Shown here: positions 1 to 10,600 of the stretch, in pieces
Numbering within the stretch: the stretch's first letter is position 1
Layout of the letters: each line of letters starts with the position of its first letter
Assembly (NCBI RefSeq): GCF_031085165.1
Contig: NZ_JAVHTY010000001.1
Coordinates: 930,001-994,000, forward strand
Source: Pseudomonas sp. 102515
Lineage (GTDB): Bacteria > Pseudomonadota > Gammaproteobacteria > Pseudomonadales > Pseudomonadaceae
DNA: 64,000 nucleotides
Direction of reading: 5' to 3'
Position numbers and translations under genes: made by a program
Notes under the pieces: model-generated
Told to the model about the DNA's origin: nothing
Database searches by the model: none
The model's input: only the letters and a program-made list of their open reading frames with translations

Positions 1-1044
<1,044 letters not shown>

Positions 1045-1048
<4 letters not shown>

Positions 1049-2232
1049 GTGGGGTTCTCCTCGTCGAGCAAACCACAGGCGGCACGCATGGTGCCCAGTT
1101 TGGCGGTGACCTCGGCCCACTCCGCCGCCGGATCCGAGGCTTCGACGATGCCGGCGCCGGCGAACAGCCGCAGCCACTCGCCCTGCACCGTGCCGCAGCG
1201 GATGGTGACGACCCACTCGCCGTTGCCCTGGGTATCGCACCAGCCGACCATGCCGGTGAACAGGCCGCGATCGAAGGGCTCGATGCGCTGGATCAACTGA
1301 CGCGCCGCCGCCGTCGGAAAGCCGCAGACCGCCGGGGTCGGGTGCAGGCGGCAGGCGAGCTGCAGCGCCGAGGTGCGGCTGTCGGCCAGTTCGCCGTCGA
1401 TGGCGGTGGACAGGTGCCACATGGCGTTGGTGCTGAGCAGCGAGGGCCCTTCGGGAACGTCCAGCCGGCTGCACAGCGGCGCCAGCTGCTGGCGGATGTC
1501 CTCGATCACCAGGCGGTGCTCGTAGTGATCCTTGCTGGACTCCAGCAGCTCGCGAGCGACGCGCTGATCTTCCCGCGGATCGGCGCGACGCTTGGCCGAA
1601 CCCGCCAGCGGATTGGTATGGACCTGGGCGCCCTGCTTGCGCACCAGCAACTCGGGGCTGACCCCGACCAGCTCGCCGCCCTCGGCGGTGGGGATGCGGA
1701 ATTGATAGCCGGTGGGATTCTGCCGCGCCAGGTTGGCGAGGATGGCCTCCACGTCGGCGGGTTCGGCCAGGTGGATCTCCTGGATACGCGACAGCACCGC
1801 CTTGCTCAGCTCGCCGCGGCGGAAAGCCTCGATGGCCTCCTCCACCGCCAGGCAGAAGCCGTCCGCACTGGGCAGGTTGCGCACCTCGCGCACCTGGGCC
1901 GGGGCGACCGGCGCGCTGCTGACCGGCGCCGGGCGGGCCATCCAGGCATGCTCCCGGGGGACATAGAGGCAGGAGGGCCTGGTGGTATCGAAGGGAATGG
2001 CGCCCATGATCACCGGCTCGGCGATGCCAGCCTGGCGGGCACGGGCGAAGGCCTCTTCCACGGCGTGCAGGAACAGGCTGTCCCGGTGCGCACCGCCGCT
2101 GGCCGGTGTTTCGACCCGGGCACAGATGCCCCGCCCCTGCAGGACGCGATCACCCGACTGGAACAGGAACGCCGCCTGTTCCCGACGATCGGCACCTACT
2201 TCCCCGACCCTCTCGGCCCTCTTGCTCGTCAT
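1045..2232 (-). CDS. entC: isochorismate synthase EntC
   Basis: Converts chorismate to isochorismate, the first committed step to 2,3-dihydroxybenzoate. The 395-residue protein has the usual EntC/DhbC length. The C-terminal chorismate-binding region carries [22 protein letters not shown] and [14 protein letters not shown], all characteristic of isochorismate synthases. The ATG at 2232 has an AGAGG ribosome site 9 nt upstream. A strong Fur-box-like palindrome lies 20-38 nt upstream of the start, so iron repression is likely. The gene heads an operon continuing into entE and is divergent from fepB. Confidence 0.95.
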
Positions 2233-2251
2233 TTCGATGAACCTCTACACG

Positions 2252-2270
2252 AATGATAATGCTTATCAAT
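2252..2270 (-). promoter_or_regulatory. Fur box upstream of entC
   Basis: AATGATAATGCTTATCAAT contains the perfect dyad TGATAAT-G-CTTATCA in the 7-1-7 layout of Fur operators. It sits about 20 nt upstream of the entC start. Iron control is inferred from the match and from the gene function. Confidence 0.8.
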
Positions 2271-2467
2271 AAGCAGAAGCTAACGTACCGGAGCCCGGAA
2301 AGTCAATTCGTTAGGGACCGAACGATATTCCCGGTTATCCGCAAACCCTTGAAATAAAAGACAAAGACCCACTGGACGGAAGGCCGCCTGGCGATGATCT
2401 CCTGCCCTTCCCAGCAGGCGTACCGGTGGTTTGACCGGAACGACTTGCTGCCAGGAAGCGCTTCTTT

Positions 2468-2486
2468 GAAAATGAGAGTGATTATC
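2468..2486 (+). promoter_or_regulatory. Fur box upstream of fepB
   Basis: GAAAATGAGAGTGATTATC matches the 19-bp consensus GATAATGATAATCATTATC at 15 positions. It ends 19 nt before the fepB ATG. With the entC site, each arm of the divergent entC/fepB region has its own box. Confidence 0.75.
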
Positions 2487-2505
2487 TTACAACCGGAAGG
2501 CGTTC

Positions 2506-3474
2506 ATGTTCAGCTTGTCGTCAGTGTTTCGCATTCTCACCACCCTGGTCCTCGCGACCCTGGCGCTGGGCGGTACCGCCCGGGCGGCGGACTGGCCCCG
2601 GCAGATCAGCGCCGACGGCAGCCAGGTGACCCTGCCGGCCAAGCCGCACCGCATCGTCTCCACCAGCGTCACCCTTACCGGCTCCCTGCTCGCCATCGAC
2701 GCGCCGGTGGTGGCCAGCGGAGCCACCTCGCCCAACAACAGATTCGCCGACGACCGGGGCTTCCTGCGCCAGTGGGGCGCGATCGCCAGGCAGCGCGACG
2801 TGAGACGGCTGTACATCGGCGAAGCCAATGCCGAAGCCGTGGCCGCCGAGGCACCGGACCTGATCCTGGTCAGCGCCGCCGGCAACGATTCGGCGCTGCG
2901 CCTGGTCGAGCAACTCAAGGCCATCGCCCCGGTGCTGGTGGTGGGTTACGACAATCGCAGCTGGCAACAGGTGGTGGAGCTGCTCGGTCAGGCCACCGGC
3001 CGCGAAGAGGCCGCCAGCAAGGTGGTCGCCGACTTCGACCGGCGCGTCTCCGACCTCAAGGCGCGCCTGCAGCGGCCGCCGCAACCGGTGTCGGCCTTCG
3101 TCTACAACCCGGCGACGCGCCAGGCCAATCTCTGGACCGCCGCCTCCTCCCAGGGTCAGCTGCTGGAAAGCCTGGGCTTCGAACTGGCGGCGCTGCCGCC
3201 GGGGCTGGAGACCGGCCATAGCCAGGGGCAGCGCCACGACATCCTCCAGCTGGCCGGCGAGAACGTCGCCACCGGCCTCACGGGCCAGACCTTCCTGCTG
3301 TTCGCCGCGGACGCCAAGGAAGCCGAGGCGGTGCGCAGCAATCCGCTGCTGGCGCACCTGCCAGCGGTCAAGGACAACCGCGTGGAAGCCCTGGGCGCCG
3401 AGACCTTCCGTCTCGACCCCTACAGCGCCAACCTGCTGCTGGATCGCCTGGAACAGCGCTACGCCAAGCCCTGA
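2506..3474 (+). CDS. fepB: periplasmic ferri-enterobactin binding protein FepB
   Basis: Delivers ferric enterobactin from the periplasm to the FepDGC transporter. The 322-residue protein has a signal peptide (hydrophobic core about residues 9-24, ending near TARAADW) and a type III periplasmic binding fold with the opening [20 protein letters not shown] typical of FepB. A GGAAGG ribosome site precedes the ATG at 2506. It is divergent from entC, and the next gene, entS, converges on it. A Fur-box-like site lies just upstream. Best identification is FepB rather than FecB or FhuD, given the surrounding locus and the N-terminal motif. Confidence 0.9.
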   Translation: MFSLSSVFRILTTLVLATLALGGTARAADWPRQISADGSQVTLPAKPHRIVSTSVTLTGSLLAIDAPVVASGATSPNNRFADDRGFLRQWGAIARQRDVRRLYIGEANAEAVAAEAPDLILVSAAGNDSALRLVEQLKAIAPVLVVGYDNRSWQQVVELLGQATGREEAASKVVADFDRRVSDLKARLQRPPQPVSAFVYNPATRQANLWTAASSQGQLLESLGFELAALPPGLETGHSQGQRHDILQLAGENVATGLTGQTFLLFAADAKEAEAVRSNPLLAHLPAVKDNRVEALGAETFRLDPYSANLLLDRLEQRYAKP

Positions 3475-3536
3475 ACCGGGCAGTCGCGGAAAAAGCTGCG
3501 CGGTTTTCCACGCGACGCCAGGCGCACCGGAGCGGA

Positions 3537-4766
3537 TCAGCCGCCGAGGCTTTCGGCCCGGCGCAGACCGCGGGCCAGCGCCCAGCAGAGCGCGGCTACC
3601 AGGGTCGCAACCAGACCGAAGACGCAGGCCGCCTGCGCCGGCAGCATCAGGCTGGCCAGGCCGCCGAACAGCGCCGCGCCGATGGCTTCACCACCGATGT
3701 TCTGCGCCGTCCACAGCGCATTGATGCGCCCCAGCAGACGATCCGGCGTCAGGCGCTGGATCAGCGCGTACTGCACCAGGGAATTGAGCGCGCCCAGGTA
3801 GCCGAACAGCACCAGGCACAGCGCGGACAGCCAGAAGCTGGGCAGCAACGCGAACACCGCCACCGCCAGAAAGGTGGCCACCGCGGTCATCAGCAGGGTA
3901 CGGCCGGGGCGCGGCGCCTGGTTCAGTCGACCACTGGTGAGGGCGCCGATGGCCGCGCCCAGGGGCGCGGCGCCATAGAGCCAGCCCAAGTGGCCGGTAT
4001 CCAGCCCCCAGTGCTCGCCCAGCGACGGATAGAGCACCCGCACCGCATTGGCCATGGTGACCAGGGCGCCGACCAGGGCGACCGCGCCCAGCAGGCGATT
4101 CTCGAACAGGAAGGCGATGCCGCCGCCCAGGGCCTGCCAGGGCGTTTCGCGTGGCTGTTCCGGCGGGAGCAACGGCGGCAGGCGCAAGAGCACCAGCAGG
4201 GTGATGAGGGTGCCGCAGGCGGCCAGGCCGTAGTTCCAGGCCACGCCGCTCTGGGCGATCAGCAGGGTGCCCAGTGGCGGCGCGACGATGGCCGCCACCC
4301 GCACGCTGAGCATGTTCAGGGCGCCGGCCTGCACCATGGATTCGCGGCCGACCAGGATCGGCGTGACCGCCAGCAGCGCGGTGACACCCAGGGCACCAAA
4401 GAAGCCGTCCCACAGCGCCAGCAGGTAGATGGCGGTCAGCGACGGCTCGGGCAGGCTGGCGTTGACTGCCAGGCCGATGAAGCCCAGGCCGCAGATGGAG
4501 CGCGCGGCCAGGATCAGCCGGCGCCGCTCCAGGCGGTCGGCCAGTACCCCGCCGGTGAGCAGGCCGACGAACATGCCGAGGCCGGCCATGCTCAGCGCCA
4601 GGCCCACCTTGAGTGGCGAATCGGTGAGGGCCTGGACCTGGATGGGGATCGCCACGGCCAGCAGGCCGAGGGACAGCACGGACACCAGACGGGCGATGAA
4701 CAGGGTGCGAAAGGCGGCGTGGGACCTGAGCAGGCCGAAGTCGAGCAGGAAGGACGTCTTGGACAT
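3537..4766 (-). CDS. entS: enterobactin exporter EntS (MFS)
   Basis: Major facilitator protein that exports newly made enterobactin across the inner membrane. At 409 residues it is close to E. coli EntS (416) and similar along its whole length, for example FIARLVSVLSLGLL, FVGLLTGGVLADRLERRR and LWDGFFGALGVTALLA. Twelve hydrophobic segments are apparent. It is transcribed divergently from fepD and converges on fepB, exactly the arrangement of the E. coli locus. The ribosome site is weak. The intergenic region to fepD holds a clean inverted repeat but no recognisable Fur box. Confidence 0.93.
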   Translation of the reverse strand: MSKTSFLLDFGLLRSHAAFRTLFIARLVSVLSLGLLAVAIPIQVQALTDSPLKVGLALSMAGLGMFVGLLTGGVLADRLERRRLILAARSICGLGFIGLAVNASLPEPSLTAIYLLALWDGFFGALGVTALLAVTPILVGRESMVQAGALNMLSVRVAAIVAPPLGTLLIAQSGVAWNYGLAACGTLITLLVLLRLPPLLPPEQPRETPWQALGGGIAFLFENRLLGAVALVGALVTMANAVRVLYPSLGEHWGLDTGHLGWLYGAAPLGAAIGALTSGRLNQAPRPGRTLLMTAVATFLAVAVFALLPSFWLSALCLVLFGYLGALNSLVQYALIQRLTPDRLLGRINALWTAQNIGGEAIGAALFGGLASLMLPAQAACVFGLVATLVAALCWALARGLRRAESLGG

Positions 4767-4825
4767 GAATCACCGGAAAAACACAGGGGACGCTATCGAG
4801 CCGCCGGAGCAAGGCTGTTAGCATG

Positions 4826-4847
4826 TAACACAGACTATCATGTGTTA
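4826..4847. promoter_or_regulatory. inverted repeat in the entS-fepD divergent promoter
   Basis: TAACACA and TGTGTTA form perfect 7-bp arms around an 8-nt spacer, 46 nt before the fepD ATG and about 60 nt before entS. CATGT also occurs twice as a direct repeat in the same stretch. It does not resemble a Fur box. An operator role is inferred from position and symmetry only. Confidence 0.5.
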
Positions 4848-4892
4848 ATACGCCTTGTTCTCATCCACCCCCCTCCCCGTCGGTCATCGCGG

Positions 4893-5888
4893 ATGACCAG
4901 GCGCCGCCTCTTCATCCTCGGCTGCGCCGCGTTCCTGTTGCTGCTGGTGATGGCTGCCAGCCTGGCGCTTGGCGCGACCGCCATCCCGCTGGCCGATGTC
5001 TGGCAGGCGCTGGGCCAGGGCTGCAGCGAGCCGGCCTGCCTGATCGTACGCGAGGCACGGCTGCCGCGTACCCTCGCCGGGCTGCTCGCCGGGGCGGCGC
5101 TGGGGGTGGCCGGCACCCTGATGCAGGCGCTGACGCGCAATCCGCTGGCCGACCCGGGCATCCTCGGCGTCAATGCCGGTGCCAGCTTCGCCGTGGTGCT
5201 GGGCATCGCCCTGTTCGGTGCCAGCGGTCCCGAGCAGTACCTGGGCTTCGCCTTCGGTGGCGCCCTGCTCGCCAGCCTGGTGGTGCTGCTGGCCGGCATC
5301 GCCGGTGGCGGCGGCTTCAATCCCATGCGCCTGGTGCTGGTCGGGGTGGCCCTGGGCGCCATGCTCGAAGGCGTCAGCTCCGGCATCGCCCTGCTCGATC
5401 CGCAGGTCTACGACCAGCTGAGATTCTGGCAATTCGGCTCCCTGGACGTGCGCCAGCTCGACCTGCTGCACAGCGCCAGCCTGCCGGTGCTGGGTGGCGT
5501 GGTCATCGCCCTGCTGCTGGCCCCGGCGCTCAACGCCCTGAGCCTGGGCAGCGACCTGGCCGTGGCCCTCGGTACCCGGGTCCGCCAGACCCAGTTGCTC
5601 GGCCTGCTGGCCATCACCCTGCTCTGCGGGGCGGCGGCCGCCGCGGTCGGTCCGATCGCCTTCGTCGGCCTGATGGTGCCGCATCTGGGTCGCTGGGCCA
5701 TCGGCGAAGACCATCGCTGGCTGCTGCCTTTTGTCCTGCTGTTCACCCCCAGCCTATTGCTGACCGCCGACATCGTCGGCCGCCTGCTGGTCACCAACGA
5801 GCTGCGGGTCTCGGTGGTGACGGCCTTCCTCGGCGCGCCGCTGCTGATCTGGCTGGCCCGGCGTCAGCGCCAGGGAGGCCGGGCATGA
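4893..5888 (+). CDS. fepD: ferric enterobactin ABC transporter permease FepD
   Basis: One of two inner-membrane permeases importing ferric enterobactin. Starting at the ATG at 4893, the 331-residue product matches the length and N-terminus of E. coli FepD (334). Shared blocks include RLPRTLAGLLAGAALGVAGT and MQALTRNPLADPGILGVNAG, the BtuC/FepD family signature. The open frame extends far upstream on this strand, but that part is antisense to entS and carries no FepD homology. It overlaps fepG by 4 nt (ATGA), so fepDGC is one translationally coupled operon. Nine to ten membrane helices are expected. Confidence 0.93.
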   Translation: MTRRRLFILGCAAFLLLLVMAASLALGATAIPLADVWQALGQGCSEPACLIVREARLPRTLAGLLAGAALGVAGTLMQALTRNPLADPGILGVNAGASFAVVLGIALFGASGPEQYLGFAFGGALLASLVVLLAGIAGGGGFNPMRLVLVGVALGAMLEGVSSGIALLDPQVYDQLRFWQFGSLDVRQLDLLHSASLPVLGGVVIALLLAPALNALSLGSDLAVALGTRVRQTQLLGLLAITLLCGAAAAAVGPIAFVGLMVPHLGRWAIGEDHRWLLPFVLLFTPSLLLTADIVGRLLVTNELRVSVVTAFLGAPLLIWLARRQRQGGRA

Positions 5889-6883
5889 ACCGCCCCGATC
5901 GCTTGCGCCTGCCCGGTGTGCTGTTCGCCCTGCTCGGCGGCGCCCTGTTGCTGGCGCTGTTCGCCCTGGGCAGCGGCAGCCTGGCCCTGAGCCCCGCCCA
6001 GGTGCTGTCCGCGCTGGTCGGGGAGGCGCCGCGCGGCATCGAACTGGTGGTCACCCAGTGGCGGCTGCCGCGAGTCGCCCTGGCGCTGCTGATCGGCGCC
6101 GCCCTGGGCCTGAGCGGGGCGCTGTTCCAGTCGCTGCTGCGCAATCCCCTCGGCAGCCCGGACATCATGGGCTTCAACACCGGCGCCTACAGCGGCGTGC
6201 TGGTCGCCCTGGTGCTGTTCCAGGCCAGCATCCTCTGGAGCACCACTGCCGCCCTGATCGGCGGCCTGCTCAGCGCGGCCCTGGTCTATGCCCTTACCTG
6301 GCGGGGCAGCGGCGTGGATACGCTGCGGCTGATCATCGTCGGTATCGGCGTGCGCGCGCTGCTGATGGCGCTCAACACCTGGCTGATCGTCCACGCCTCC
6401 CTGGAAGCCGCCTTCAGCGCCGGCCTGTGGAGCGCCGGCTCGCTCAACGGTATCACCTGGGCCAAGGCCTGGCCGGCGGTGGTCTTCATCCTGTTGGCGG
6501 GTGCGGCCAGCCTGGCGCTGAGTCGCCGGCTGTTCCTGCTGGAGATGGGCGACGACACCGCCTGCGCCCTGGGCGTGCCGGTCGAGCGCACCCGGTTGTC
6601 GCTGCTGGGCCTGGGCGTGGTGCTCACCGCCGCCGGCACCGCGGTGGCCGGTCCGATCTCCTTCATCGCCCTAGCCGCGCCGCAGATCGCCCGCCGCCTG
6701 ACCGGCACCCAGCGCCTGGCGCTGCCCGCCGCGGCCCTCACCGGCGCGGTGCTGCTGCTGGGCGCGGACCTGCTCGCCCAGCGCCTGTTCCTGCCCTATG
6801 TCCTGCCGGTGGGCCTGGTCACGGTGAGCCTGGGTGGGCTCTACCTGATCGGCCTGCTCATCTGGGAGTCCCGCCGCTCATGA
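5885..6883 (+). CDS. fepG: ferric enterobactin ABC transporter permease FepG
   Basis: Second FecCD-family permease, pairing with FepD to form the channel. The 332-residue length matches E. coli FepG (330). Visible family motifs are ALGLSGALFQSLLRNPLGSP and DIMGFNTGAYSG near residues 75-105. The start overlaps the fepD stop and the end overlaps the fepC start, both as ATGA. No substitution in the conserved G-x-G-x-N-P-LA/G-P type loop is apparent. Confidence 0.93.
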   Translation: MNRPDRLRLPGVLFALLGGALLLALFALGSGSLALSPAQVLSALVGEAPRGIELVVTQWRLPRVALALLIGAALGLSGALFQSLLRNPLGSPDIMGFNTGAYSGVLVALVLFQASILWSTTAALIGGLLSAALVYALTWRGSGVDTLRLIIVGIGVRALLMALNTWLIVHASLEAAFSAGLWSAGSLNGITWAKAWPAVVFILLAGAASLALSRRLFLLEMGDDTACALGVPVERTRLSLLGLGVVLTAAGTAVAGPISFIALAAPQIARRLTGTQRLALPAAALTGAVLLLGADLLAQRLFLPYVLPVGLVTVSLGGLYLIGLLIWESRRS

Positions 6884-7686
6884 ACGACGCCCCCGCTTCG
6901 CGCCTGCACGCCGAGCGCCTGACCCTGGGCTACGGCCGCAAGCTGATCGCCGAAGACCTGTCGCTGACCATTCCCGATGGCGAGCTGACGGTCATCATCG
7001 GCCCCAATGGCTGCGGCAAGTCGACCCTGCTGCGCACCCTGAGCCGGCTGCTGGCGCCCAGCCAGGGCCAGGTCTGGCTGGATGGCCAGGCGATCCAGAG
7101 CTATCGCACCAAGGAGGTGGCCCGTCGCCTGGGCCTGCTGCCGCAGAGCTCCCAGGCCCCGGGCGACATCTCGGTGCGCGACCTGGTGGCCCGCGGGCGC
7201 TATCCGCACCAGACGCTGTTCGGCGGGGTACGCGCCGACGACGAGCGCGCGGTGACCCACGCCATGCAGGCCACCGGTGTCTTCGACCTGGCCGAGCGCG
7301 CGGTGGACACCCTCTCCGGCGGCCAACGCCAGCGGGTATGGATCGCCATGGCCCTGGCCCAGGAAACCCCGCTGCTGCTGCTCGACGAGCCCACCACCTG
7401 GCTCGACATCACCCACCAGATCGACCTGCTGGAATTGCTGCAGGCGCTCAATCGCCAGCAGGGCCACACCCTGGTGATGGTGCTGCACGACCTCAACCAC
7501 GCCTGTCGCTACGCCACCCACCTGGTGGCCATGCGCGACGGCAAGGTGCTGGCCACCGGCCGCCCGCGCGACGTGGTCACCCCCGCGCTGATCAAGGCGG
7601 TCTACGACCTGGACTGCCTGATCATCGAAGACCCGGTGGCCGGGACCCCCATGGTGGTGCCCCTGGCGCGGCGTTCGGCGCGCTAG
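6880..7686 (+). CDS. fepC: ferric enterobactin ABC transporter ATPase FepC
   Basis: ATP-binding subunit powering FepDG. The 268-residue product from the ATG at 6880 has Walker A GPNGCGKST (about residues 40-48), signature LSGGQRQR, Walker B LLLLDEPT and the switch histidine in VLHDLNHA. All key residues are intact. It is the last gene of fepDGC. Its TAG overlaps the stop of convergent entF by 4 nt, so there is no intergenic space for a dedicated terminator between the two operons. Confidence 0.94.
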   Translation: MNDAPASRLHAERLTLGYGRKLIAEDLSLTIPDGELTVIIGPNGCGKSTLLRTLSRLLAPSQGQVWLDGQAIQSYRTKEVARRLGLLPQSSQAPGDISVRDLVARGRYPHQTLFGGVRADDERAVTHAMQATGVFDLAERAVDTLSGGQRQRVWIAMALAQETPLLLLDEPTTWLDITHQIDLLELLQALNRQQGHTLVMVLHDLNHACRYATHLVAMRDGKVLATGRPRDVVTPALIKAVYDLDCLIIEDPVAGTPMVVPLARRSAR

Positions 7687-10600
7687 AGTGCCTTCAAAGC
7701 CCGATTCAGCACCGGGCCGATCTGCGCCAGCTGGGCCGGGGCGATGATGTCGACGTGGGCGCAGTCCACCTCGTGGGCCTGCAGGCGGGTGATCCAGGGC
7801 GCCCAGGTGGCCTTGACGTCCATTCCCGCCGGCAGGGTACGCCGGGCGACGAACATCAGCGCCTCGCCATCGAAACGCGCGCTGCGCGCCGTGGCCAGCA
7901 GCCGTACCGAATCGGCGTAGTTGCCTTCGATGGTGGTGAACAGCTCGGCGCCCTCGCCCAGCGCCGGATCGGCCAGGCCCTGCTGGGCGGCCAGGAAGGC
8001 CTCGCGCTCGCGATTGACCTCGGCCAGCACCTCGGGATCCAGCTCGCGCTGGCCTTCGCGCTCCTGCCAGTTCTGGGTTTCCGGTGGATAGGTGTCGAGC
8101 AGCCCCAGGAAAGCGACCTCCTCCCCGGCCGCCTGCAGGCGTGCCGCCAGGCCCTGGGCCAGGGTGCCACCCAGGGAATAGCCGAGCAGATGATAGGGCC
8201 CCTGCGGCTGTACCTCGCGCAGGGTGCGCAGATGGCGCTGAATGACGGCTTCCAGGTCGGCGCCCTGGGCCAGGGGACCGTCCGGACGCGGCGACTGGAT
8301 ACCGAGCAGTGACCAGCGCGGATCCAGGTGCCGTTGCAGCACGCTGAATTGCCAGGCGAAGCCCGAGGCCGGATGGAAGCAGAACAGCCTGGGGCCATCG
8401 CCCGGGCGCAACGGCAGCAGGGTCTCGAAGCCGGCGCGGGTCGCGCTGGCCGCATCCTGTTCCAGCTGCCGTGCCAGCCGGGCGACACTGGAGGCCACCA
8501 TGATCTGGCCGATGGACACTGGCCGCCCCAGGCGCCGGCGCAGATTGGCCGCCAGGGTCATGGCCAGCAGCGAATGACCGCCCAGGGCAAAGAAGTCATC
8601 GTCCGCGCCGACGATGGCGCAACCGAGCACCTCGGAAAAGGCTGCCGCCAGGTCGCTTTCCAGCCCCGGCGCCAAGGGGCGACTGGCGGCCCTGGCCACG
8701 CCCTGGGGCGCCGGCAGGGCCTTGCGATCCAGCTTGCCGGTGGCACCCAGGGGCAAGGCGTCCAGCTCCACCAGGGCCACCGGCACCAGGTGCGGCGGCA
8801 GGCTTTCGCCCAGGCGCGTACGCAGCCGCTCCAGGTCCAGCGCGGCACCCGGCTGGGCGACGAGATAGCCCACCAGCTGGCGGGCATCGCCGCCGGTGGC
8901 GGTGGCCGCCTCGCCGAGCACCCGGGCGTGGGTGACCGCCTGGGCGACGCCGGGCAGCGCCAGCAGGGCATGGTCGATCTCCGCCAGTTCGATGCGCTGA
9001 CCCCGGATCTTCACCTGGTCGTCGCTGCGGCCCAGGTATTCGACGACGCCCTCCGGCAGCCAGCGTGCCACGTCACCGGTACGGTACAGCCGCTCGCCCT
9101 GCCCGTCCGGCGCGGCGATGAAGCGTGCGGCGGTCAAATCCGGGCGCCCCCGGTAGCCATCGGCGAGTTGCACCCCGCTCAGATAGAGCTCACCCGCCAC
9201 ACCCGGCGGTACTGGCCGCAGGCGTTCATCGAGGATGTGCAGCCCGGTGTTCCACACCGGCTTGCCGATGGGCACGCTGCTGCCGGTGACGGCCGCCAGG
9301 GCGGCGCCATGGGCCGGATGATAGGAGACGTCCACCGCGGCCTCGGTGGGGCCATAGAGATTGTGCAGGGGCGCGCCGACCCGGCGCTCCCAGGTGCGGG
9401 CCAGCTCGGTGGGCAGCGCCTCGCCGCTGCAGAACACCTGGCGCAGGCTGGCACAGCAGGCCACCGCGACCGGCTCGTCCAGGCTGGCGACGAAGGCCGC
9501 CAGCATCGAGGGCACGAAGTGCACCGTGGTCACCCGTTCGCGGGCGAACAATTCCTGCAGCGCCGCGGGATCGCGATGGGCCTCGGGTGGCGCCAGGTAC
9601 AGCCGGGCGCCCACCAGCAGCGGCCAGAAGAATTCCCAGACCGAGACGTCGAAGCTGCTCGGCGTCTTCTGCAAGACGGTGTCGCCGGCGCCGATGGGAT
9701 AGCTGTCCTGCATCCACAGCAGGCGATTGACGATGGCGGCATGGCCGACCACCACGCCCTTGGGCCGGCCGGTCGAGCCGGAGGTATAGAGCAGATAGGC
9801 CGGATCACCGGGGCGCGGCCCTTCGAACACGGGATCGTGGTCCGGCCCCTCCAGGGGCGCATCGAGAATCAGCACCTGCTCCTCGCCCAGCCCCAGGAAG
9901 CGCCCGCGCTGGCTGGCATCGGTCACCAGCACCCGTGGCCGGGCGTCGTCGAGCATCAGTTGCAGGCGCTCGTCGGGATAGCCGCTGTCCAGCGGCAGGT
10001 AGGCCGCGCCCAGTTCGATCGTGGCCAGCAGCGCCAGGGACAGGAATACCGAACGCGGCAGTGCCACGGCGACGATGTCGCCGCGACCGACCCCGGCCGC
10101 GCTCAGGCGCTGGGCCAGGGCCAGCACCTGCTGGCGCGTCTCCCGATAGCTGAAGGCATGCTGCAGATCGGCCAGCGCAGGCGCATCCGGGGTACGCGCG
10201 GCCTGGTCGGCGAGCAAGGTCGTCAGGGTGGCCTCAGGCAGCGGCTGCCTGGTGGCATTGATCGCGGCCAGCCACTTGCGGTCCGCCGGTGCCAGCAGGT
10301 CCAGCTCGCCCAGGGCAAGGCCGGCCTGCCCGGCGAATTGCCCGGCCAGCAGGCCGAAGCGCTCGGCGTGCCCCTGCAGCAGCTCGGCGGCATAGCGCTC
10401 GGCATTGCCCAGCAGCTTGATGTCCAGGGCGCCGCTCGCCTCCAGGTAGAGGGCGATCTCCAGGTCGCGCACCGGCCCCGAGGCCAGTTCGTGGGTGATG
10501 CCCGGCACCCCGGCGAAATCCAGCGCGAAATCGAACAGCTTGAGGTTGATGACCGGTCCGGTCAGGGGCTCGGCATCGCCCGGACGGCCGAGATCGCGGG

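Noticed and set aside
3990-4892. 300-codon N-terminal extension of fepD
   Set aside because: It is antisense to entS and lacks homology; the ATG at 4893 gives the standard FepD length.
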